DNA of 64,000 bases from assembly GCA_029266615.1 (NCBI GenBank), contig JAQSWN010000043.1, positions 1-64,000 of the forward strand, read 5' to 3'. The DNA comes from Polyangiaceae bacterium. Lineage in GTDB: Bacteria; Myxococcota_A; Polyangia; Polyangiales; Polyangiaceae. Numbering within the stretch: the stretch's first letter is position 1; each line of letters begins with the position of its first letter. A model generated the notes under the pieces. The model did no database searches and had not been told where the DNA came from. It saw only the letters and a list, made by a program, of their open reading frames with translations. Positions 39,431-49,143 of the stretch are shown in pieces. A program made the translations under genes and the position numbers.

Positions 39431-39829
39431 GTGTCTGAAGCCGTGATCGCTCGCACCGTTGCCTGGCTCGAAAGCGCCGTGATCGGTCTAAATCTCTGCC
39501 CGTTTGCCAAGGCCGTCCACCTGCGCGGGCAGATTCGGTACGTGGTGAGCGAAGCGACTGGCGACGCGCTGCTCGAGGAGCTGGAGCTGGACGGCACGCT
39601 GCAGATCGCCAGCTTCCATCCGGACTACTGCTTTGCGGACGCGGCGACGGACGACCCAGCGAACTACAGCAATCGTTCGCCGTACCCCATGCTGCACTTG
39701 CTGCGCGAAGAGAGCGTCACGCGGGCGGTGGATGCGTTCCCGGATACGAGCAAGATTTACGAACGCAACATCGAGACGTTGCGGGGCCTCTCGGCCGAGC
39801 GGCTGCGCGCGCTAGTCGAAAGCGACTGA
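39431..39829 (+). CDS. DUF1415-family protein, apparently internally shortened
   Basis: GTG start; 'VIGLNLCPFAKAVHLRGQIRYVVSEAT' and 'LQIASFHPDYCFADAATDDPANYSNRSPYPMLHLLREESV'; the usual middle segment is absent. Confidence 0.8.
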   Translation: MSEAVIARTVAWLESAVIGLNLCPFAKAVHLRGQIRYVVSEATGDALLEELELDGTLQIASFHPDYCFADAATDDPANYSNRSPYPMLHLLREESVTRAVDAFPDTSKIYERNIETLRGLSAERLRALVESD

Positions 39830-41350
39830 GCGGAGCTCACCCAAAGCCTGCGGCAACGCGTCGGCGATTTCGTGCGCCAGAAGCCCGCGATCTGCGCCGC
39901 GTGACTTGGCCCACGCGTCCGCCGCGGCGCCGTGCAAGTACGCGCCCGCGTAGGCGGCTTCGCGCGTCGGGAGCTCACAGCACAACGCGGCGATGATGCC
40001 GGAGAGAACGTCGCCCGAGCCGCCCGTCGCCAGCACGGGGCCGCCGGTGGGGTTCACGACGGGGAGGGCGCCCGGCGCGGCCACGATGCTGAAACGCCCT
40101 TTGAGCAGCACGACCGCACCCGTGAGCGCCACCGCGCGCGCGACCGCACCGAAACGATCTTCCTCGACCTGCTGGTACGGCACCCCCAACAAGCGCCCGA
40201 GCTCTCCGGCGTGGGGCGTGAGCACCACCCCTTTCGCCTTGCGCAGCTCCTCGGCGCGGCCCGCGAAGTGCGAGATGCCGTCGGCGTCCACGACCTTCGG
40301 ACCTTCATGCCCGAACACCACGCCGTCCACGAAGCGCCGTGCCGCGGCGTCCAGCCCGAGACCGGGGCCGACGACCGCGACGTCGCAGCGTTGGAGCGCG
40401 CCTTTCAGCGCGTCGTCCGAGTCCAGTCGTGCCGTCATGGCTTCGAGCACGCGCATGTCGAGCGCGTCCGCGGCGGCCGGGGCGGTCGCGATCGTGACGA
40501 GACCCGCTCCGCCGCGCTGGGCTCCGTGCGCCGAAAGCAGGGCCGCGCCGAGCTTACCCGGCGACCCCGCGACGACCAGCACGCGCCCGGCCGAGCTCTT
40601 GTGCACGGTGCTGCCCCGAACCGGCAGCAGCCGCAGCACGTCCGCGCGCTCCACGAGGCTGGCGGAGACGCCGGTAGCGCTCGGATCCTGGGACTCTAGG
40701 ATGGGGCACACCTCCACCCTGCCCGCGTGGGCGGAGCCGACCGGTGTGCACAGCCCGAGCTTATGGTGCGCGAACGTGAAGGTATGGTCTGCCTGCACCG
40801 CGACGCCGAGCACGCGCCCCGTGTCCGCCTCGATACCAGACGGCATGTCGAGGGATACCTTGCAGCACTCGGCCGCGTCAATTGCCCCCACGACTTGCGC
40901 GAAGAAGCCGCTTACTTCCCGCGTGAGGCCGGTTCCGAACAGCGCGTCCACCACGACGTTGGCCGACGCTAGCGCGGCCGCGAGGGGCGCGACGTCCTCG
41001 TTCAGCTCGGTCACTTTGGCGCCCGCGTCGACGAGCGCGCGGTAGTTGGTGAGCGCGTCTCCGGTCAGCTTCTCCGCCGGTACGGCCAACAAGGTTTTGG
41101 CCTTGATGCCGGCGCCGAGCAGGCGGCGCGCAACTACGAACCCGTCCCCGCCGTTGTTACCCCCGCCCGCGAGGACGACCACGATGGCCGACTTGCTCTG
41201 GCTCACGACGGGAAGGCGCTGAATGCCTTCAGTCGCGCCCCGTCCCGCGTTCTCCATCAGCTCCAGGCTCGGCACGCCGTGAACCTCCGTGGCGTGGCGA
41301 TCGAACGCGCGCATCTGCTGGGCGGAGAGCACCGGAAGCATCGCGATCAA
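39812..41350 (-). CDS. nnr: Bifunctional NAD(P)H-hydrate epimerase / ADP-dependent dehydratase
   Basis: 'AGGGNNGGDGFVVARRL' (epimerase), 'SSAGRVLVVAGSPGKLGAALLSAHGAQRGGAGLVT' and 'NPTGGPVLATGGSGDVLSGIIAAL' (dehydratase). Confidence 0.95.
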   Translation of the reverse strand: MIAMLPVLSAQQMRAFDRHATEVHGVPSLELMENAGRGATEGIQRLPVVSQSKSAIVVVLAGGGNNGGDGFVVARRLLGAGIKAKTLLAVPAEKLTGDALTNYRALVDAGAKVTELNEDVAPLAAALASANVVVDALFGTGLTREVSGFFAQVVGAIDAAECCKVSLDMPSGIEADTGRVLGVAVQADHTFTFAHHKLGLCTPVGSAHAGRVEVCPILESQDPSATGVSASLVERADVLRLLPVRGSTVHKSSAGRVLVVAGSPGKLGAALLSAHGAQRGGAGLVTIATAPAAADALDMRVLEAMTARLDSDDALKGALQRCDVAVVGPGLGLDAAARRFVDGVVFGHEGPKVVDADGISHFAGRAEELRKAKGVVLTPHAGELGRLLGVPYQQVEEDRFGAVARAVALTGAVVLLKGRFSIVAAPGALPVVNPTGGPVLATGGSGDVLSGIIAALCCELPTREAAYAGAYLHGAAADAWAKSRGADRGLLAHEIADALPQALGELRSVAFD

Positions 41351-41415
41351 TCTGACAGGGTCACGCCCGGCTGTCGACGCTCACGGCTCGGTACTATGAT
41401 GAGCCCTCGGTCCCC

Positions 41416-44400
41416 TTGCACGCACTGACAGAATTTTCCGCGCCCGTGCGCCACTGGTTTTCGAAGAGCTTTCGCGCTCCCACGCGCGCGCAGAGCCTGG
41501 GCTGGGCCGCGATTCGCGAAGGAAAATCCACGCTGCTCTTGGCGCCCACCGGCTCCGGCAAGACGCTCGCGGCATTTTTGTCGTCGCTCGACCGGCTCAT
41601 GACACAGCCGGTGGAGGGGGAAGGGTTGAAAGTCCTCTATGTCTCCCCGCTCAAAGCGCTCGCGGTGGACGTGGATCGCAATTTGCGGGCGCCAATCGCG
41701 GGAATTCGCGCCGCCGCGGCCGAGCTCTCCGTTCCAGTGCGAGAGCTGGACGTCGCGACCCGCTCCGGCGACACCTCGGTGAAAGATCGCTCCCGTTTCC
41801 AGCGTTCCGGGGCAGATTTGCTGATCACGACGCCGGAGTCGCTGTACCTGCTGCTGACCTCGCAAGCCGCTCGCCATTTCGCCTCGCTGCAGACCGTCAT
41901 CATCGACGAGATTCACGCGCTCTTGCCAACGAAGCGCGGAGCGCACTTGTTTTTGTCCTTGGAGCGATTGGAGGCGATGCGCACGAGTGACAAGCCGCTC
42001 CAGCGCATCGGCCTCTCCGCCACCCAGCGCCCCTTGGACGAAGCCGCGCGCTTGCTCGGCGGTTACTTCTTCGCGCCGGGCAACGAGCACCCCCAACCCC
42101 GCCCGGTGGAGATCGTGGACGCGCGGATGCCGCCCCGCTTGCACGTGGAAGTCCGAGCAGCGGCCCGCAGTGCGGGGGAGCCCACGGCTGCCGATCCGAA
42201 TGCGCTGTCGGCTCCGCCCGCCGCGGCCTCGCCTAAATCGAACTGGCCGGAGATTCACGCGCCCTTGTTGGCGTTGATTCAAGAGCACCGTTCGACGCTC
42301 ATTTTCGTGAATAGCCGGCGGCTGGCGGAACGCCTCGCGCAAAGCTTGAACGAGCTAGCCGGCAGCGAAATCGCGCTCGCGCATCACGGCTCGCTCGCCA
42401 AAGACCAGCGCGCCTTCGTCGAAGATCAGCTCAAGCTCGGCAAGCTACGCGCCCTCGTGGCGACGTCTTCGCTCGAGCTCGGCATCGACATGGGCGCCAT
42501 CGACTTGGTGGTGCAGGTCGAGGCGCCGCCCACGGTCGCGTCCGGCTTGCAGCGCATCGGCCGCGCCGGCCACAGCGTGGGCGAAACGTCGCACGGCATC
42601 GTGTTCCCCAAGCACAAGGGGGAGCTGCCAGCGGCAGCCGTCGTCGCGCGCGGCATGCACGAAGGCGCGGTGGAAGCGACGCGCTACCCGCGCAATCCGC
42701 TGGACGTGCTGGCGCAGCAAATCGTGGCCGCGGTCGCCAACGCGCCGCTCACGGACGGCGCCATCTACGACTTGTGTCGGCAGGCGGCGCCCTTCGCGGA
42801 GCTGCCGCGCGCCTCGTTCGACGGCGTGCTGGAGCTGTTGGCCGGGCGCTACCCTTCGGACGAGTTTTCGGAGCTGCGGCCGCGCATCACTTGGGATCGG
42901 GTCAGCGGCGAAATCAGCGCCCGCGCCGGGGCCAAGCGCATCGCGATCGTGAGCGGCGGCACCATCCCCGATCAGGGCCTTTATGGCGTGTTTTTGTCCA
43001 ACTCCGAAAAGCCGGTGCGCGTCGGGGAGCTGGACGAAGAGATGGTGTTCGAGTCGCGCGCGGGCGACGTATTTTTGCTCGGCGCAAGCTCTTGGCACAT
43101 CGACGAGATCACCCATGACCGTGTGCTCGTGAGCCCGGCGCCGGGCCAACCGGGGAAGATGCCGTTCTGGCGCGGTGGGGGTCCGGGCCGACCCGTGGAG
43201 CTCGGGCGAAAGATTGGCGCCCTGACGCGCGAGCTGCTGGACATTCCGCTCTTGCGCGCAGCGGAGGTACTGAAAGAGCAGCACGGGTTCGACAGCGGCG
43301 CGAGCCAGACCTTGCTCGAGTACTTCTACGAGCAGCGCGCGGCGACGTCCGTGGTACCGAACGACCGCGCCATCGTGGTGGAGCGGTTCAAGGACGAAGT
43401 CGGAGATTTCCGAGTCTGCATTTTGAGCCCCTTCGGGCGCCGTGTGCACGCGCCGTGGGCGATGGCCCTGGCGGAAGGCTTTCGTAACCGCTCGGGCGCG
43501 GAGCTCGACGCGGTGTGGTCGGATGACGGAATCGTGCTCCGTCTACCGGACACGGAGGAGCAGCTCTCGGCCGAAGAGTTCGCGCCGGATCCGGACGAAG
43601 TCGAGGCACTCGTGGTGCAGGCGCTCGCCAAGAGCTCGCTATTCGCCGCGCATTTTCGCGAGAACGCGGGACGGGCTTTGCTGCTCCCGAAGCGAGACCC
43701 CAGGCGCCGCACGCCGCTCTGGGCCCAGCGCCGCCGCGCTTCGGACCTACTGCGCGTCGCCAGCCAGTACCCGTCGTTTCCGATGATTTTGGAGACGTAC
43801 CGCGAATGCTTGCGAGACGTCTTCGATCTACCGGCGCTCGTGGAGCTACTCCTTCAGATCCGTCGGCGCGAGGTGGCGCTGGTGCCGGTGGACTCACAGA
43901 GCCCGTCGCCTTTCGCCAGCACGCTCTTGTTCTCGTACGTCGGCAATTTCATCTACGACGGGGACGCGCCGCTCGCGGAAAGACGCGCGCAGGCGCTGGT
44001 CTTGGATCAGGCAGAGCTTCGTGGCTTGCTGGGCGAAGCGGAGCTCCGCGAGCTGTTCGACGCGGAGACGATCGAAAGCGTGGAGCGCGACTTGCTCAAG
44101 CTGCGCGAGCCGAGCCTCCGCCACGGGGACGACGTGCACGACTTGCTGCTCCTGCTCGGCGATCTCACGCTCGCAGATTTGGAGGCAAGGGCCCACGACC
44201 CCGCGGCCCTGCCCGCCATCTTGCACGAGCTCCAAGCCGCGCGACGCGTCGCGCGCGCCCACATCGCCGGGGAAGAGCGCTATTTCGCGGCAGAAGATGC
44301 GGGCAAGTTGCGGGACGCGCTCGGGGTCATGCCCCCGGCCGGCTTGCCCAGCACGTTCCTCGCTCCGACGACGGACGCGCTGCGCGAGCTGATTTCCCGC

Positions 44401-45858
44401 TTCGCTCGCACGCACGCACCCTTCACCAGCGACGTGCCAGCGCGCCGCTACGGCTTGGGTCGCGGGGTCGTGGAATCCGCCCTGGTTCAGCTGGAGGACG
44501 CCGGGCGCGTCGTGCGTGGCGAGTTCCTACCTGGCGGCCACGAGCGAGAGTGGTGCGACAAGAACGTGCTGCGGCAGATCAAGCAGCGCAGCTTGGCCAA
44601 GCTCCGGCGCGCCATCGAGCCGGTACCGCCGGAGGCTTTCGCGCGGCTCGCGCTCGCCTGGCAAGGAGCGCAAGAGCCGTCCCGCTCGACGGACGCGCTC
44701 GAGCGTGCCATCGATCAGTTGCAGGGTGTGCCCATCGCCGGCTCCGTGCTGGTGCAAGACGTGCTACCGGCGCGCGTGCGCGGGTTTAGCCCTTCGGATT
44801 TGGACAGCTTGCTCGCCACCGGGGAGCTTACTTGGGTCGGCGTGGAGCCGCACGGCTCGAGCGACGGCAAGGTTGCGCTTTACCGCAACGACAAGCTCGC
44901 GCTGCTGGCGGCCGTGCCCGTCCCGGCGCCGGGCGAATTGCACGCCAAGCTGCGCGCGGAGCTCAGCCAAGGTGGAGCGCTATTCTTCGCGGATCTCGCG
45001 CGGCGCGTCGGCGGTTTCCCGCGGGACTTACTGGGCGCGCTGTGGGACCTGGTTTGGTCGGGCGAGGTGACCAACGACACGCTCGCGCCGCTTCGCTCGC
45101 TGCAAGCCGCCGCCAAGGCGCCGCGCGGCCGCCCCGATCCCCGCGCGCGCCGAAGCCAGATGCCCGGCAGCGAAGGCCGCTGGTCACTGATACGGCGCGA
45201 CGCCGCCGGCAGCGTCGCGGAGCAACGCGCGGCGCGCGTACGCTTGCTCTTGGATCGACACGGCATCTTGAGCCGCGAGATCGTGAACGCGGACGGCATG
45301 GGCAGCTTCGCTGAGCTCTACCCGGTGCTCAAGGCGATGGAGGACGCGGGCAAGGTGCGGCGCGGCTACTTCATCGCCGGCTTGGGCGGCGCGCAGTTCG
45401 CGCAACCCGGCGCCGACGAGCGGCTGCGCCTGAAGCCGGACGACAAGCCCGCGGTCGTGCTTGCCGCCACGGATCCGGCCAACCCTTACGGCGCTTCCCT
45501 CCCCTGGCCCCCCGGTGAAGCGCGCCCCCAACGCGCCCCCGGAGCGCTGGTCGTGATTCGCCAGGGGCGGTTGCTCGGCTACCTCGGCAAGAGCGACCGT
45601 TCGCTGTCCTTGTTTCTCGCCGAAGAGGAGCCTGAGCGCGGGCATCAGCTCTCCGCCCTCCTCGCCGCGCTCAAGACGCTCGTCGGGCCAAGCAAGCGCC
45701 GCGTGCTCTTGATTCAGACCATCGATCGCGAAGACGCGCCGCGCTCGCGTTTTGCGCCCGCGTTCTTGGCGGCCGGGTTCGGCACGGGCGCCTCGGGTCT
45801 CAGCCTGCGGCGTGGTCTCGCACCGGTAGACGACGAAGACGAGCTGGAAGACGCGTAA
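41416..45858 (+). CDS. lhr: Lhr-like ATP-dependent helicase (large helicase-related protein)
   Basis: 'LAPTGSGKTLAAFLSSLDRL', 'VIIDEIHAL', 'GLSATQRPL', 'SLELGIDMGAIDLVVQVEAPPTVASGLQRIGRAGH', about 1480 aa. Confidence 0.95.
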   Translation: MHALTEFSAPVRHWFSKSFRAPTRAQSLGWAAIREGKSTLLLAPTGSGKTLAAFLSSLDRLMTQPVEGEGLKVLYVSPLKALAVDVDRNLRAPIAGIRAAAAELSVPVRELDVATRSGDTSVKDRSRFQRSGADLLITTPESLYLLLTSQAARHFASLQTVIIDEIHALLPTKRGAHLFLSLERLEAMRTSDKPLQRIGLSATQRPLDEAARLLGGYFFAPGNEHPQPRPVEIVDARMPPRLHVEVRAAARSAGEPTAADPNALSAPPAAASPKSNWPEIHAPLLALIQEHRSTLIFVNSRRLAERLAQSLNELAGSEIALAHHGSLAKDQRAFVEDQLKLGKLRALVATSSLELGIDMGAIDLVVQVEAPPTVASGLQRIGRAGHSVGETSHGIVFPKHKGELPAAAVVARGMHEGAVEATRYPRNPLDVLAQQIVAAVANAPLTDGAIYDLCRQAAPFAELPRASFDGVLELLAGRYPSDEFSELRPRITWDRVSGEISARAGAKRIAIVSGGTIPDQGLYGVFLSNSEKPVRVGELDEEMVFESRAGDVFLLGASSWHIDEITHDRVLVSPAPGQPGKMPFWRGGGPGRPVELGRKIGALTRELLDIPLLRAAEVLKEQHGFDSGASQTLLEYFYEQRAATSVVPNDRAIVVERFKDEVGDFRVCILSPFGRRVHAPWAMALAEGFRNRSGAELDAVWSDDGIVLRLPDTEEQLSAEEFAPDPDEVEALVVQALAKSSLFAAHFRENAGRALLLPKRDPRRRTPLWAQRRRASDLLRVASQYPSFPMILETYRECLRDVFDLPALVELLLQIRRREVALVPVDSQSPSPFASTLLFSYVGNFIYDGDAPLAERRAQALVLDQAELRGLLGEAELRELFDAETIESVERDLLKLREPSLRHGDDVHDLLLLLGDLTLADLEARAHDPAALPAILHELQAARRVARAHIAGEERYFAAEDAGKLRDALGVMPPAGLPSTFLAPTTDALRELISRFARTHAPFTSDVPARRYGLGRGVVESALVQLEDAGRVVRGEFLPGGHEREWCDKNVLRQIKQRSLAKLRRAIEPVPPEAFARLALAWQGAQEPSRSTDALERAIDQLQGVPIAGSVLVQDVLPARVRGFSPSDLDSLLATGELTWVGVEPHGSSDGKVALYRNDKLALLAAVPVPAPGELHAKLRAELSQGGALFFADLARRVGGFPRDLLGALWDLVWSGEVTNDTLAPLRSLQAAAKAPRGRPDPRARRSQMPGSEGRWSLIRRDAAGSVAEQRAARVRLLLDRHGILSREIVNADGMGSFAELYPVLKAMEDAGKVRRGYFIAGLGGAQFAQPGADERLRLKPDDKPAVVLAATDPANPYGASLPWPPGEARPQRAPGALVVIRQGRLLGYLGKSDRSLSLFLAEEEPERGHQLSALLAALKTLVGPSKRRVLLIQTIDREDAPRSRFAPAFLAAGFGTGASGLSLRRGLAPVDDEDELEDA

Positions 45859-45859
45859 C

Positions 45860-47509
45860 TCACACTTGAAGCCCGAAAATCCGCTCAATGACGCTACGAG
45901 CGGCGCCGGCCCCTTCCGTCTGGGCTTGCACGTCGGCAGGGCTGAACGCGACACCTTCACCATCGAACGGGTAGATGCCGAGCGCTAGCAGCGCGGCGAT
46001 GCGATTCTCGGCTGGGGTCGCGAACGTCGTCGCGTTGCCGGCCTCGTCGATGTGCCCATGGCATCCGGCGCCACCCTCCCGGATGGGACCGCCGATGTAG
46101 ATCTGCGCGAAGCCGTGGGGCCAGTGAGCCCGGCCCATCCTTCCCGGCGACTGCGGTCCGGGAGAACGCCCGAACTCCGTGTTCAAGATGATGAGTGTCT
46201 TGTCCAAGCTCAGCTTGCGCGGATCCGCCTGCCCGGGCGCGTTGACGAAGCCGAGTAAGTGTTCGAGCAGGTTGTTGAGGTTGCTAGCTTGACGCCACGG
46301 GCCTTCGGAGTGGACGTCGTAACCGCCGCCGCCGTCCGCCTGCTTGACGCCAATGTCCGAGACAACGCAGTACTTGGCCGGGTGCGTCGGGTGGGTGAGC
46401 AGCCGCGTCGCGAGCGCCAGACCCATCGCCGGAAGATTCCCCCCGTTTCCGGGGGAGGTTCCGTCACCATTGACGAATTGGGGTTCGCCGTCGAGCCCGG
46501 CGACTACCTGCCGACACATGGCCGGTGTCATCAAAGGCGCGACCTCATTTTCCAGGACGACGCCCCGAATGAGGTCAGTCTGCGCTTGTTTCGAGAACGC
46601 CTGACGCAAATCTTCGAACTGCGGAGCTCGCAAAATCTCCCCGCCCGCACGCGGCCGCAAGCTCTGTTCGTACTGATGGAAGTACTCCTCGATGAGCGCG
46701 TCGTACCGCCCCCGCTCCGTCGTCGTCCCCACGTTCGGGCGAGCGAGTAGCCGCTGCATTCGGGCGAGGTCGTCGACGCGAATCTGAAGCGGGCGAGCTC
46801 GGCTCGGGTGCAGTCCCTGCGCCGCAAATCCGATCGGGACCCCGGCCGTGAAGGTCCCCCCACCGGTGGAAAGATCATACGCGTAGGGCAGCACGCGATT
46901 CGAGCTCGAGTCGCGGTCGACGAAGTAGCGGTTGACGTGCGTGGTCAGACCGGCCCCGGCCGGGTTGCCAAACGCGCGACCGGTCGAGGCGAGCGCGCTG
47001 CCGTACTCGTGCAACACGTCGCGGTGACGGGTAATCACTACCCGTAGGCGCTTCATCACGTCTGGTCGCGTGAGCAGCCGGCGCATGTAAGGGCCGAAGA
47101 AGATCTCTTCCTGCGCCGAGTCTTTGGCAAAGTAAGTGAATGGCTCCGATCCCGCGTTGTCGAATCCGCAGCCCTCGGAGGCTTTGATGAGGTGGTCGTA
47201 GGCCGTGTAGGCGAACGTCCCGCCGACCTCGCCGAGGCCGGGCCGACAGTAGAAGCTGTCCCACGGGTCAAGGCCGCCGAAGAGGTAGCATTCGAGCACG
47301 TTCTCCACGCGCAGGGCCGCGGGCAGCAGCGAGCTTTGGGCGAGGGTCGGGACTTCTCCGAAAGTAAGGGCGTTACCGCGGCGCGCCCAGGTGGCAGCTC
47401 CGAAGGAGGCGGCCCCGCCGAGCGCGGATGCCCGCAAGAAGTCTCTTCGGTTCACCCGGGCTCCGGCGGTAATCACGGTCGCCATAGGAGCCGATCTCGT
47501 GAGTCTCAT
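45860..47509 (-). CDS. DUF1501-family secreted protein with Tat-like signal
   Basis: 'NRRDFLRASALGGAASFGAATWA' twin-arginine signal; 'VVSDIGVKQADGGGGYDVHSEG', 'TLIILNTEFGRSP', 'WPHGFAQIYIGGPI'. Confidence 0.8.
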   Translation of the reverse strand: MRLTRSAPMATVITAGARVNRRDFLRASALGGAASFGAATWARRGNALTFGEVPTLAQSSLLPAALRVENVLECYLFGGLDPWDSFYCRPGLGEVGGTFAYTAYDHLIKASEGCGFDNAGSEPFTYFAKDSAQEEIFFGPYMRRLLTRPDVMKRLRVVITRHRDVLHEYGSALASTGRAFGNPAGAGLTTHVNRYFVDRDSSSNRVLPYAYDLSTGGGTFTAGVPIGFAAQGLHPSRARPLQIRVDDLARMQRLLARPNVGTTTERGRYDALIEEYFHQYEQSLRPRAGGEILRAPQFEDLRQAFSKQAQTDLIRGVVLENEVAPLMTPAMCRQVVAGLDGEPQFVNGDGTSPGNGGNLPAMGLALATRLLTHPTHPAKYCVVSDIGVKQADGGGGYDVHSEGPWRQASNLNNLLEHLLGFVNAPGQADPRKLSLDKTLIILNTEFGRSPGPQSPGRMGRAHWPHGFAQIYIGGPIREGGAGCHGHIDEAGNATTFATPAENRIAALLALGIYPFDGEGVAFSPADVQAQTEGAGAARSVIERIFGLQV

Positions 47510-47779
47510 CGGTTTCTAACGAGTCACACGCCGACAATGGCGCCACGCGCGTTTCCTCTACCCCGCGAAACGCTCGTCATAAGACGGGGTTCATCGCCTC
47601 CCCGCACGCCACCACAGCGAGTAGGTCTTTTGTTAACGTCACCTTTCAACCGTTAGAGCCGCCGATGCCGTCGCGCTGCCGCCCGATCGCGACGCGCTAC
47701 GACGAAGTCCGCAACTGAGCCGGCGATCTGCCCGAGGGGAAGGTATCGGCGCAAGTGCCGCCATTCGGAGAAAGTACCT

Positions 47780-49027
47780 ATGTCTGCACGACAACCCTTG
47801 CTCATCGTCGCTCCCCTTCTCGCCAGCTTGGCTTGCGGCGGCTCACCCCGCGGACAATCCGCCGCTTCCCCCGTCCTCCATGCCACCGACGCCGCCACCT
47901 GTGAGGTCGCGGGACTGACCACGGCTCAGGTGCAGCTGCTCGCCGGCGCGGCGACCGTGCTGGTGCGCACCGAGCAGGGCACCGGTAGCGGCTTCCTCAT
48001 TGGCAGCGGGGACGACCAGCTCGTCGTCAGCAACTACCATGTGGTGGCCAGCGGTTCGCAGCACGTCGCCGAGCTCACCCTCGCCGACGGAACCCAGCGC
48101 CGCGCCGAGTTGGAGGTCGTGAAGGTTTCGCGCGAACAAGACTTGGCTCTGCTTCGGCCGCTCGGTGTTCTCGGCTCGGCGGGGCTACCGGTGCGCACGG
48201 AAACGCCCGCCGTGGGCGCGAGCGTGGCGGTCCTCGGCTACCCCGGCGTAGCTGGAAGCGCGCCTGTGCTCACCCTGGAGCCGGGCACCGTCACCGCGAG
48301 CTCCCGCCAACTCGGTGCGACGGACTTCATTCAGACCAACGCCAACATCAACCCCGGTAACAGCGGTGGTCCGCTGGTGGACAGCTGCGGGCGCGTGCTG
48401 GGCGTGGTCACCGGGAGGCACACGTCGACGGAGCGGCTCGGCCTCGCCATCCCCGCTCGGGTCGTGAACGACTTGCTCGCCGAGTACAAAAAGCCGGCTC
48501 CCGCGCCGGAGAAAGCCGCGGAGTCGCAGTTGCAGCGCTTGCTGACCGAGGTGAAGTTCCGACGCAGCGACAAAGCGTCGCAATTCTTCGCTCGCGAGTA
48601 CGTCGACAAACGCGCGAAAGAAGAGCTCCTCCAGGTAAACGACCGCGGCCAAGCCAAGCTTCTGGAGCTGGCGGCCAGTCAACGCAAGAAGGGGCGGGAC
48701 TTCGCCAAGCTCCCCGAGCCGGAGCGGAGCAAGCTGGTGCTCGCCAAGCTCACCGCGAACGAGGTCTACGCGGTGGGCCTGGTCACGCGCGTCGCCAAAA
48801 AGGAGCTCGGCCCGTACGAAGCCGCGCAAGCTTGGCTCGGCTTCGGCGCGGCGGACTTGTTCGGCCCGCTCGATGACGTGTGGCTCGAAAACGTCAGCCT
48901 CACCAAGGGCGGCTGCATGGACGCCTACGCGACGGTCGCGGACGCGGGGCAAACGCGCCGTTACGTCGTGCACCTCCACCACCAAAACGGGGAGTGGCTG
49001 GTGAATGACCTCAAGCAAACACGCTGA
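47780..49027 (+). CDS. Trypsin-like serine protease lipoprotein (HtrA-like catalytic domain, no PDZ evident)
   Basis: Lipobox 'LLASLACGG'; 'VVSNYHVV', 'EQDLALLRP', 'INPGNSGGPLVD'. Confidence 0.85.
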   Translation: MSARQPLLIVAPLLASLACGGSPRGQSAASPVLHATDAATCEVAGLTTAQVQLLAGAATVLVRTEQGTGSGFLIGSGDDQLVVSNYHVVASGSQHVAELTLADGTQRRAELEVVKVSREQDLALLRPLGVLGSAGLPVRTETPAVGASVAVLGYPGVAGSAPVLTLEPGTVTASSRQLGATDFIQTNANINPGNSGGPLVDSCGRVLGVVTGRHTSTERLGLAIPARVVNDLLAEYKKPAPAPEKAAESQLQRLLTEVKFRRSDKASQFFAREYVDKRAKEELLQVNDRGQAKLLELAASQRKKGRDFAKLPEPERSKLVLAKLTANEVYAVGLVTRVAKKELGPYEAAQAWLGFGAADLFGPLDDVWLENVSLTKGGCMDAYATVADAGQTRRYVVHLHHQNGEWLVNDLKQTR

Positions 49028-49143
49028 GGCGCCGTAGCGAAAGTGTGGTGTTTCGTCCCTGCTGGGGAGCGTCGCGGCCCTTTCGCCGCGGCTCCGCGAG
49101 CCGGCTGCACGTCTCGCCATCTTGCGCCAAGCTTCTCCGCAGC

